The position numbers and the translations under genes are program-made. 8,282 bases of DNA from Acidobacteriota bacterium (lineage in GTDB: Bacteria; Acidobacteriota; Polarisedimenticolia; QHYA01): positions 1 through 8,282 of the forward strand of contig QHYA01000214.1 of assembly GCA_003223995.1 (NCBI GenBank). The letters run 5' to 3'. Below the pieces are notes generated by a model. It did no database searches. It had not been told where the DNA came from and was given only the letters and a program-made list of their open reading frames with translations. This document shows positions 1 to 6,475 of this stretch, piece after piece. Within the stretch, counting starts at the first letter, position 1; the number at the start of each line of letters is the position of its first letter.

Positions 1-932
1 GCCCCGATGAGCCCTCCGAGCCCCGGAGTGGTGGCGAAGGCGACCATTGCCACGAGGTTCACGGTCGTCTCCGGCACGTACTTGGTCAGCGAGTACGATG
101 TCACGAGCTCCATCGAGGCGAGCAACCCCAGCAGCACGACGTCGCTCCCCCGCATCACCTTCATCAGACCGTTCCACAGCAGCAGCCACCAGCTCAAGAG
201 GAAGACCCGCTTCACCGAATCGGCGGTGGGAGCGGTGAAGCCGAACCAGGCCACGTTGCTGCGGGCGACCCGGAGATAGAGGCACCCCGACATGGCGGTC
301 CCCACGACGCTGGCCGCCGCCACACCTACCAGACCGGTCTTGAAACGCACAGCCAGGGCCATGAGTGCGCCCCCCCCGATGACCAGCAGGGCGGACAGCC
401 CCATGCGTTTGTAGCCGAGGTTCTGCCCCTCCAGGACCGAACGCGGCAGCTCCCCGAGGCTCGTCAGGACGAGCTCGGCCACCAGCAGGGCCGCCGCCAG
501 CCGGATCGTTCCGTACTGAGTGATCGCGGCCCCCAGCCATTCGGGAGAGAACCAGGCAATCACGCCCCCCGAGAGCAGAAGCAGGGGAAGGAACATCAGC
601 CAGACCCCCAGCGCGCCGCCCACGTCCTGCCGCTTCTGAGTCTCGTCCTCCGAGGATTGCTGATTGGCGATTCGCAGCTTCAGAGCCTGGGTCGCGCGGC
701 CGCTGGCCGGTCCAACGTAGCCGATGAGTCTGTCGAGCACCTGCCATGTCCCGAAGCCGAAGTCTCCCAGCCCCTTCACCAGAAGGGGGTTGATGGCGAA
801 GCCCACAGCCAGGCGCGCGCCGTAATCGAGCACGGCCGCCAGGGCGTTGAGCGATGCCCTTCGGCTGAGGGTTTCGGTGCCGGGGTGCCTCGGGAGGGTT
901 CTGACGGCCGTAGTGATGCGAGGGGACATCAT
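1..932 (-). CDS. Polysaccharide/oligosaccharide flippase (MOP superfamily, Wzx-like), C-terminus outside window
   Basis: The minus strand is open from an ATGATG start at 932 to the left edge, giving about 310 residues with no stop. This is probably the N-terminal two-thirds of a flippase of usual length (400-500 residues). After a basic N-terminus of about 30 residues come hydrophobic segments near 30-52, 107-128, 143-161, 178-197, 199-222, 244-258, 264-274 and 291-305. The stretch LLVKGLGDFGFGTWQVLD (50-67) resembles the first-helix region of Wzx/RfbX-type proteins, where a hydrophobic helix leads into an LG..FG.W pattern. Such proteins flip undecaprenyl-linked repeat units across the inner membrane. 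The start lies 34 bp downstream of the preceding minus-strand gene, so the two are probably cotranscribed. No convincing Shine-Dalgarno is visible before 932. A run of eight G on the coding strand (370-377) falls in codons 186-188. I am confident of a MOP-family transporter; the transported glycan is unknown. Confidence 0.85.
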   Translation of the reverse strand, partial: MMSPRITTAVRTLPRHPGTETLSRRASLNALAAVLDYGARLAVGFAINPLLVKGLGDFGFGTWQVLDRLIGYVGPASGRATQALKLRIANQQSSEDETQKRQDVGGALGVWLMFLPLLLLSGGVIAWFSPEWLGAAITQYGTIRLAAALLVAELVLTSLGELPRSVLEGQNLGYKRMGLSALLVIGGGALMALAVRFKTGLVGVAAASVVGTAMSGCLYLRVARSNVAWFGFTAPTADSVKRVFLLSWWLLLWNGLMKVMRGSDVVLLGLLASMELVTSYSLTKYVPETTVNLVAMVAFATTPGLGGLIG

Positions 933-966
933 GGGAAAGATAGGCAGCCGGTGTCCCGGCGCACCC

Positions 967-2121
967 TCACAGCCGGTTCCAAACGAAACTCTTTGCCGTG
1001 CTTCCCCGCCCTCCCTCCGGCCGCTCACCCATGGGCACGAGCACTCGTGCGGGACGGAGCGGTTCGGAAGTCATCGACTGATGAGCCGCCTGGGGAAGCC
1101 CTTCGCACAGGACGAGCACCCCCTCCGCCGCAAAGCGCTGCGCCTTCCGCCATGCGCGCTTGCGGTCGCGAGCACGGCACAGCTTCCAGAGCCTCGGCCG
1201 ACTCAGCCCGGCCATGCCCCGTCGCGCCGGAAAGCCGCCGGCACCGGGGTTCCGCCGAGTGCGGGCCCGCGCTAGCACGAGGCCAAGGATCCGGCTCGTC
1301 CAGGACAGAGGAGGCCTCCTCAGGGTGACCCAGGCGGTCTCGAACTCCGCTTCCAGCCAGCGGTGCAGCTCCTCGAGGAGCAACCTGCGGGCCGCCGCTG
1401 GCCCTTCAATGACGTCGATCAATGCCCCCCGGCCCGCCAACTTCTTGCGCGGCACACGACTGAAAAGGCGCCTTCGAACCGCCCTGGCCGCCCGTCGTGC
1501 CGGCCTGACCCATCCGGATGCCCGTGACCCCGGGGGGGCATAAGACACAAGCGCCCGACGGAGGCGCCATCCGGCCCTGATCCGCTCCCACGTGGGGCAG
1601 CCGGGCTCCAGCGACGCCGCCGCGCACTCGAAAAGGTCCAGAGGCAGCGCGGGGAGGTGCTCCTCCAGGAATTGGCGAATCAGCGTAGGGTCCGTCCGCC
1701 CACGCAAGGAGACCCGCTCGCGTTCCCTCCGCGCCGGAAGTGGAGACCCGCTCCGCTGTCCCAGCACCAACTCCCATCCGCCGAACCGGAAAACCATGTG
1801 CACGACGAAGACAACCCATTCGCACTCGGGCGAGGGGACGGGGAACATTGCACCCGGGGTCGATCCGTCGAGAAGCGCCTGCTCCAAGGGGAGATGGAGC
1901 AGGCCGGCGACGGGGGATCCGAGGACGAGCCGGTCGTAGGCGTGCACGTGCACAAAGACGTCGGCAGCCTCGTCGTAGCCGTAGTAGTCGGTCGCTCCAG
2001 GAATGCGATCTCTCGCAGGAGGAACCGCTCGCTTGAAGCGCAGCCCTTCGAGCACCGCGGCAAGCCGGCCGATCTCCGTGTCGAGGACGAGAAGGTCCAG
2101 ATCCTTTTCGCCCCTCTGCAC
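967..2121 (-). CDS. Nucleotidyltransferase-like protein with degenerate, truncated kinase module; 5' end uncertain, possible pseudogene
   Basis: From a GTG at 2121 this reads 384 residues. Residues 1-230 match the central nucleotidyltransferase-like module of the divergent 762-residue protein: KDLDLLV (6-12) parallels its QDLDLLV, and FVHVHAYD (56-63) parallels its LVHVHLFS. Residues 231-345 align with that protein's second kinase module, but the P-loop GGDASGKST has become EGPAAARRL (239-247) and the CDRYP motif has become CEGLP (339-343). The protein ends soon after, without the lid region, so nucleotide binding by this module is unlikely. Conserved sequence continues in frame upstream of 2121 (HCQWKGS, and before it LVPRLAEALRVEGI) to about 2202. 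No ATG, GTG or TTG occurs in frame between 2121 and the stop at 2314-2316. The true start may be non-standard (CTG 2202, ATC 2250) or the 5' end may be frameshifted. It is the first gene of a probable minus-strand pair with the flippase. It could be a pseudokinase or a decaying duplicate. Confidence 0.6.
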   Translation of the reverse strand: MQRGEKDLDLLVLDTEIGRLAAVLEGLRFKRAVPPARDRIPGATDYYGYDEAADVFVHVHAYDRLVLGSPVAGLLHLPLEQALLDGSTPGAMFPVPSPECEWVVFVVHMVFRFGGWELVLGQRSGSPLPARRERERVSLRGRTDPTLIRQFLEEHLPALPLDLFECAAASLEPGCPTWERIRAGWRLRRALVSYAPPGSRASGWVRPARRAARAVRRRLFSRVPRKKLAGRGALIDVIEGPAAARRLLLEELHRWLEAEFETAWVTLRRPPLSWTSRILGLVLARARTRRNPGAGGFPARRGMAGLSRPRLWKLCRARDRKRAWRKAQRFAAEGVLVLCEGLPQAAHQSMTSEPLRPARVLVPMGERPEGGRGSTAKSFVWNRL

Positions 2122-2202
2122 CTGCAGGAGGGAGGAGCTGCCCTTCCATTGGCAGTGCGGAATCCCCTCGACCCTCAGAGCCTCGGCGAGTCTGGGGACC
2201 AG

Positions 2203-2583
2203 GCCTGGTGGCGCAGGCGCGTCCGGGCCTTGGCACCGAGTGTCGCTGATCGTCCTGCCGCTCCTTTCATCTGTTCCCCCGCATCTGTCCGCCGGGGGCG
2301 CTCGACGCCGATGTCAGTGGTCGCCCCTCCACGAGGGCTTGCTGCCGGCAGGACCCGCCCCGCCGGAAGCGGCGATCTCCTCCAGGAAGCACGCTGGCCG
2401 GCGGAATGGCAGCCGGCAGCATGCCGACTCGCCCTTCAGCGATGCAGGAAATATGTTTTCCATGGGTGCCCGCAGCAACTGGCGGCGTGGAGGCACCCCC
2501 GCGGATCGAGCGTGACCGTGTGACTGCATGGTATTGGGCTTCCCGACGCATGCCGCCCCCCAGGCCGAGGCAACAGGCGAGAC
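2203..2583. other. Divergent intergenic region between paralogous genes
   Basis: This stretch separates the minus-strand and plus-strand groups and should hold both promoters if the groups are independently transcribed. I found no clear -35/-10 pair. It is GC-rich except for an AT-rich patch at about 2445-2462 that carries a dyad (listed separately). The sequence GCTGCCGGC at 2341-2349 is repeated in inverted form as GCCGGCAGC at 2412-2420. On the minus strand an AGGAG lies at 2265-2261, seven bases before an ACG and ten before an ATC in the frame of the minus-strand gene. An out-of-frame ATG is at 2270. No tRNA, terminator or convincing small gene was seen. Confidence 0.5.
2447..2461. promoter_or_regulatory. 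Dyad GGAAA-N5-TTTCC, possible operator
   Basis: A perfect 5-bp inverted repeat with a 5-base spacer (GGAAATATGTTTTCC) sits in the only AT-rich patch of the divergent region, roughly 120 bp upstream of the plus-strand gene start. Its position suits a regulator or promoter element serving one or both directions. There is no match to a named operator that I recognise, and a repeat this short can arise by chance. Confidence 0.25.
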
Positions 2584-4872
2584 ATGCTGATCGAGTTGGT
2601 TGGCTGCACGAACGCCGGAAAGACGACTCTGGCCCGAAAAATCGTGGCCAACAGCCGCGCCCTCGGTCTGGACGCCGTCCTCGGCGAGGATCTCGTGCTC
2701 GAGCGGGCACGACTTCAGTGGGTCCACAGTCCCTTTCTCAGGAGACGCGCCGTGGAGGCACTGTCTCTGCTGGCCTGCCTGCGGACATGGCATCAGCACA
2801 GCGCGTTTCATCGGTTCATCCTTCGCGCCAGCTGGAGCGCGCCTGGATCGTGGCTCTACCGCCTGGGCGTCGCGCGACAGGCAATCCGGAAAGTGGGCCT
2901 CCGAGAGCTCCTCCGCCAACGGTCCATGGGAAGGATCGTCCTCCTTGACAATGATGGCGTGCTCCAAGCGGTCCACAATCTCTTTGTCCACCTCGACCAC
3001 GCCAGCAATGAAAGCGGACTCGGGACCCTCGCGCGCCTTGCTCCGCTGCCCGACGTCGTCGCCTACGTCCGACAGTCCGAGGCCGTCCTCATCGAGCGAA
3101 CTCTCTCCCGGGGGCACCATCGCATCCCCCACGCTTCCTCCGAGGAAGTGGGCCGCTTCGTGCGACGCGCCATGGAGGCCTTCGAGGACCTACGGCTGGA
3201 GCCGGCCGTGGCCGAGCGGCTGCTCGTCGTGGACGGCGAGCGGTTCACGGTTGCGGAGGGGACGACTGTCGGGAGCCCTTTCATGGTCGAGGCCGCCCGG
3301 CTGATCCGCACGAGCCTGGGCGAGGCCGGGCAGGTGGAAGGAAGCTCTTGCAACGCCGCCGGCCGGCGAGAAAGCCCCAAAGGGGCCCAGCCTTGGCCGT
3401 TGGCTCTGATCGAACGGCTGACCGAGGCCTTCGAGCATCGTGGGGTTGCCTACTGCCACTGGAAGAGCAACGTCCACCTTGCCGAGGCCGCCGCCTCTGA
3501 GCAGGACCTCGACCTCCTCGTGGATCGCGCCGACCTCCCTCAGGCCCTGGCCGCGCTCGCCGAGCTCGGCTTCAAGGCGGCGGTGGTCCGCATCGGTCGG
3601 AACCCTCCCGGTGTCTGCCATTACTACGGTCTGGATCGGGGGACGGGCCTGCTCGTGCACGTGCACCTCTTCAGCGGGGTCGTCAGCGGAGAGAGCTTCA
3701 TCAAGGGGCATCAGTTCCCCTTCGAGGGGATGCTGCTCGCAGGCACGCGCACCCTGGGAGGGATACGGCTCCCCTCTCGGCCAGCCGAGCTGGTGGTGTT
3801 CGTTCTCCGGACCTTCATCAAGTACGGCTCCTGGCTGGACCGGTGGCGGCTCGTGCGCGAGCGGGAGGCGGTCCGCGCAGAGTTGGCCTGGCTCCGGGAG
3901 GAAGGGGCAATGCAGGAGGCCCTCACACTCCTGCGAAAGCACTGCCCCCCGGTCGAGGAGTCCCTGTTCCTGGAGTGTGTGCGGGCCATCGAGGAGGGTG
4001 CGCCGATGACACGCCGCCGCCGGCTGGCCCGCCGGATGCGCCGGAGGCTGCGTATCTACGGCAAGTACCTTCCCCCCCAACGCCTGCTGGCCTACCTGTG
4101 CCTGCTGGCCGGCTACATGCGCCGCCGCATCACCTGCCAGCGCCGGAACAAGAGCCTCCAGTCCGGAGGCGCCGTGGTCGCCTTCGTGGGGGGCGACGCC
4201 AGCGGCAAGTCCACTCTTGTCGCCGAAACCGCGCACTGGCTGGGTCAGCTCTTCGTCGTCCGAAAGGTGCACTTCGGCAAACCAAGCTCTTCGCTGATGA
4301 CCTTCCCTCTCTGCGTCCTGCTGCCGCTCGCCCGGCGGCTGGCGCCGGGTCGGAGGCGGGAATCATTGGCGCTGCAAGAGACCCAAGAGCACGGCGCCCC
4401 CGTAGAGCGGCAAGAAGCCTCGCTCGCCCAGGCGGTGCGCGCCGTCGCGCTTGCCTGGGACAGACGGCGCCTCGCCTTGAAGGTTCGTCGGGCGGCCGCT
4501 CGCGGTGACCTCGTCATCTGCGACCGCTACCCTGCCGACGTGCCCGAGGCGCCCGACGGACCCAGGTTGTCTCTGGAAACCACCCGGGCAGGCCTCGCTC
4601 GGCGGCTGGCCCTGTTCGAGAAGAGCCTCTACCGGGACATCCCCCCGCCGGACCTCGTCCTGCGTCTGACCGTCTCGATCGAGACCGTCAGACAGCGCAA
4701 TCGGCTGCGGGCCAAGCCGGACAAGCACGGCGAGACCTACCTCGACATTCGCCACCGGCAGGCCCGGTCCTGGCAGCGGACCGGATCGCGGCAATTGGTG
4801 GATCTGAGCACGGAGGGCACGTTCGAAGACACGATGCGGGAAGCCCGGGAGCTGATCTGGCGGATGTTGTGA
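2584..4872 (+). CDS. Three-module fusion: P-loop kinase, nucleotidyltransferase-like domain, thymidylate-kinase-like P-loop kinase
   Basis: The ATG at 2584 places the first beta strand and P-loop at the N-terminus (MLIELVGCTNAGKTTLAR), which supports this start; the ribosome binding site is weak. Module 1 (about 1-245) has Walker A G7-CTNA-GKT, a Walker B-like strand IVLLDNDG (118-125) and a basic stretch near 171-180 after PDVVAYV. Module 2 (about 272-515) carries YCHWKSN (290-296) and QDLDLLV (307-313), the paired-acid pattern of polymerase-beta-type nucleotidyltransferases, resembling the uncharacterised NTP_transf_5 group from memory. The third position reads HVH (359-361). Module 3 (about 527-762) has Walker A GGDASGKST (536-544), CDRYP (646-650) and a lid-like basic segment near 706-714, as in thymidylate-kinase-like proteins. 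No membrane segments stand out, so it is probably cytoplasmic. The stop overlaps the next gene by GTGA, implying translational coupling. Substrates are unknown. Making or attaching an activated group for the polysaccharide is inferred from context only. Confidence 0.88.
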   Translation: MLIELVGCTNAGKTTLARKIVANSRALGLDAVLGEDLVLERARLQWVHSPFLRRRAVEALSLLACLRTWHQHSAFHRFILRASWSAPGSWLYRLGVARQAIRKVGLRELLRQRSMGRIVLLDNDGVLQAVHNLFVHLDHASNESGLGTLARLAPLPDVVAYVRQSEAVLIERTLSRGHHRIPHASSEEVGRFVRRAMEAFEDLRLEPAVAERLLVVDGERFTVAEGTTVGSPFMVEAARLIRTSLGEAGQVEGSSCNAAGRRESPKGAQPWPLALIERLTEAFEHRGVAYCHWKSNVHLAEAAASEQDLDLLVDRADLPQALAALAELGFKAAVVRIGRNPPGVCHYYGLDRGTGLLVHVHLFSGVVSGESFIKGHQFPFEGMLLAGTRTLGGIRLPSRPAELVVFVLRTFIKYGSWLDRWRLVREREAVRAELAWLREEGAMQEALTLLRKHCPPVEESLFLECVRAIEEGAPMTRRRRLARRMRRRLRIYGKYLPPQRLLAYLCLLAGYMRRRITCQRRNKSLQSGGAVVAFVGGDASGKSTLVAETAHWLGQLFVVRKVHFGKPSSSLMTFPLCVLLPLARRLAPGRRRESLALQETQEHGAPVERQEASLAQAVRAVALAWDRRRLALKVRRAAARGDLVICDRYPADVPEAPDGPRLSLETTRAGLARRLALFEKSLYRDIPPPDLVLRLTVSIETVRQRNRLRAKPDKHGETYLDIRHRQARSWQRTGSRQLVDLSTEGTFEDTMREARELIWRML

Positions 4873-6071
4873 AACGCGCCAAGATGCTCCATGTCATCAC
4901 TCACCTGGGAGTGGGTGGGGCTCTCGACAACACTCTCCTTACGGTCGAGAGGCTCCCGCGCGACCGCTTCGAGGTCCACCTGGCGGCCGGCAGCCTCGAG
5001 GCCGCAGAAGGTGACGGGGACTGGGAGGAGCGAGGCCGACGGTGTGCCGACGCCCTTCATATTCTGCCGGATCTCCAGCGGCCGATCAGTCCCTTGCGCG
5101 ACCTGCGTGCCCTGAAGGGTCTTGTCCGCCTTCTCAGGACCCAGCGCTATGACATCGTGCACACACACCTGGCGAAGGCAGGCGTGCTCGGCCGGGTCGC
5201 AGCCAGGCGGGCTGGTGTTCCGGTGATCGTCCACACCTATCACGCATTCCCCTGGCAGGCGGCACATGTCAACGGTACCACCCCGGATGCCCCAAACCGG
5301 CTGTCTGCGAAGGGGCGGTTCTTCCTCGAGCTGGAGCGATACGCGGCCTCCCTCAGCGATGGCCTCATCACGGTCTGCGAGCTGAACCGACAGCAAGCGC
5401 TGAGGCTTGGTTTGGCCCCCGCGGAGAAGCTCACCACCATCTACAGCGGGATCGACATCGACAAGATGCGCGTACCTCACGATCGAGCCGTCGCGAGGCG
5501 CGACCTCGGCCTGGTCGAGGGCGGGCCCGTTGTCGGCTTCGTTGGCCGACTGTCAACCCAGAAGGACCCTCTGACCTTCGTCCGGGCCGCCCGGATCGCA
5601 ATGGTTCACCGTCCGGGCGTCCAGTTCCTCATCGCGGGAAGCGGCCCGCTTGCCGGGGCACTCCGCGCCGAGATCGGTGAGTGCACCGGCGTCCGCCTCG
5701 TGGGATGGCGTTGCGACGTGCGGCAGGTGCTGGCGGCGATGGACGTTTTCGCACTGTCTTCCCTGTGGGAAGGGCTGGGGAGGGCCCTGACCGAGGCGAT
5801 GATCGCGGGTATCCCCGTGGCAGCCACCTCGGTGGATGGGGTTCCCGAGCTGGTCGTCCCAGGTGAGACGGGCCTGCTCTCCCCCCCGGGAGATCCCTAC
5901 AGGCTCGCCGAGAACATCCTCTGGCTGCTGGAGCATCCGGCCGAGGCCCGGACGATGGCCGACCGCGCACGGGCGCATGTTCTCCCCATATTCGGCGTCG
6001 ACAAGATGATCGAACGAACCGAGTCGCTCTACGAGCAGTTGCTGGTCCGGAAGCGGCTCGCAACCGGATAG
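4869..6071 (+). CDS. GT4-family glycosyltransferase (GT-B fold)
   Basis: This 400-residue protein has the usual length and order of family GT4 retaining glycosyltransferases, which move a sugar from a nucleotide donor to a lipid-linked acceptor at the cytoplasmic face. The N-terminal acceptor domain opens with LHVITHLGVGGA (7-18) and has IVHTHLAKAGVLGR (96-109), typical of the group. The donor domain shows VVGFVGRLSTQKDP (221-234), LIAGSGP (254-260), and the EX7E motif E301-GLGRALT-E309 followed by AMIAGIPVAAT (310-320). GTG 4869 overlaps the stop of the upstream fusion gene (GTGA, 4869-4872). An ATG at 4884, five codons in, is an alternative start that would not remove any motif. The overlap indicates coupled translation with the kinase/nucleotidyltransferase gene. 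Donor and acceptor cannot be told from sequence. A 404-bp gap follows before the next gene. Confidence 0.95.
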   Translation: MKRAKMLHVITHLGVGGALDNTLLTVERLPRDRFEVHLAAGSLEAAEGDGDWEERGRRCADALHILPDLQRPISPLRDLRALKGLVRLLRTQRYDIVHTHLAKAGVLGRVAARRAGVPVIVHTYHAFPWQAAHVNGTTPDAPNRLSAKGRFFLELERYAASLSDGLITVCELNRQQALRLGLAPAEKLTTIYSGIDIDKMRVPHDRAVARRDLGLVEGGPVVGFVGRLSTQKDPLTFVRAARIAMVHRPGVQFLIAGSGPLAGALRAEIGECTGVRLVGWRCDVRQVLAAMDVFALSSLWEGLGRALTEAMIAGIPVAATSVDGVPELVVPGETGLLSPPGDPYRLAENILWLLEHPAEARTMADRARAHVLPIFGVDKMIERTESLYEQLLVRKRLATG

Positions 6072-6124
6072 CGACGGACCCCGCGACGCCGAAAACAATC
6101 ACGACGATTTGTTCATTTCGATTT

Positions 6125-6156
6125 CTCACAGCTTCAGGAATCTTTGAAGCGCTGAG
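6125..6156. repeat. Inverted repeat, 10-bp stem with internal loop
   Basis: CTCA (6125-6128) and GCTTCA (6131-6136) pair with TGAAGC (6145-6150) and TGAG (6153-6156). They enclose an 8-base loop and a 2x2 internal loop. It lies 54 bp after the stop of the GT4 gene. No T-tract follows on either strand, so it is not a standard intrinsic terminator. It could be a leader RNA structure, an mRNA 3' end stabiliser or a protein site. Confidence 0.4.
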
Positions 6157-6186
6157 GAACGCCGACATTGTTCATAGGAACGAATT

Positions 6187-6197
6187 GAGTAGTACTC
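6187..6197. promoter_or_regulatory. Dyad GAGTA-G-TACTC, possible operator
   Basis: A perfect 5-bp inverted repeat around a single central base lies in the AT-richer gap about 280 bp before wbaP. It overlaps a weak -35-like TTGAGT (6185-6190). A second inverted repeat, TCGCA-N8-TGCGA (6196-6213), directly adjoins it. I do not recognise the binding protein; chance occurrence is possible. Confidence 0.25.
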
Positions 6198-6475
6198 GCA
6201 AACGAGAATGCGATAGCGCGGGAATCTGCTCCTGAGATGAACACCGCACAAACAAGGCGCATTGCGCGATGTCGCAGAGGGTTATTTTCAACATTGATGC
6301 GTCTTCACAATGAGAAAAAGAATGAGGACGTGATTGAAGTCAAGAATGAAAGTCCGTAGCTTCTAGTGACCGTCCAACCCAGGCGACGAGTTGGCAATAT
6401 CGAGGAGCATCGGCGGGGGGGAGGCGCACCTGTGTCTCCTTCTGTACGCCACCTGCTGTGTCCAGGGTGGGGAGA

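Larger units (their letters stand above)
6072..6475. other. AT-richer intergenic region upstream of wbaP, probable regulatory leader
   Basis: This gap of about 400 bp has no supported gene. A hand count gives 111 G+C in 240 bases over 6121-6360 (about 46%), against 47 of 60 in a sample of the upstream gene (5641-5700). It holds a hairpin (6125-6156), dyads at 6187-6197 and 6196-6213, a weak hairpin at 6094-6113 (AACAATC against GATTTGTT), direct repeats of TTGTTCAT (6109, 6168) with an inverted partial copy ATGAACA (6237-6243), and two copies of AAGAATGA (6318, 6342). The last hundred bases return to high GC and include a run of seven G (6415-6421). Weak promoter-like hexamers can be picked out, such as TTGAGT at 6185, but none is convincing. 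I did not recognise a known riboswitch or a sigma-54 site. Confidence 0.5.

Noticed and set aside
657..1328. 223-codon plus-strand frame across the flippase start
   Set aside because: It is antisense to the flippase and the end of its upstream gene, both supported by protein features; no motifs are seen.
1406..2236. 276-codon minus-strand frame overlapping the nucleotidyltransferase-like gene
   Set aside because: The homology to the plus-strand paralog is entirely in the other frame; this one is an Arg/Gly/Pro-rich shadow.
2314..3132. 272-codon open frame on the minus strand across the start of the 762-residue gene, and a 49-codon part of it inside the intergenic region (2463-2314)
   Set aside because: It is antisense to well-supported coding sequence with clear motifs, has no ribosome binding site at 2463 and shows no recognisable domain. 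Long antisense frames are common at this GC content.
3190..4272. 360-codon open frame on the minus strand
   Set aside because: It lies wholly inside the fusion gene, and its translation is a low-complexity, charged sequence without motifs.
6094..6113. AACAATC/GATTTGTT hairpin as an intrinsic terminator of the GT4 gene
   Set aside because: The stem is AT-rich with a bulge, and the following sequence is only mildly T-rich, so a terminator call is not supported.
6390..6412. TTGGCAATATCGAGGAGCAT as a sigma-54 -24/-12 promoter
   Set aside because: The GG and GC pairs are separated by 12 bases rather than 10, and the -12 element does not match TTGC.
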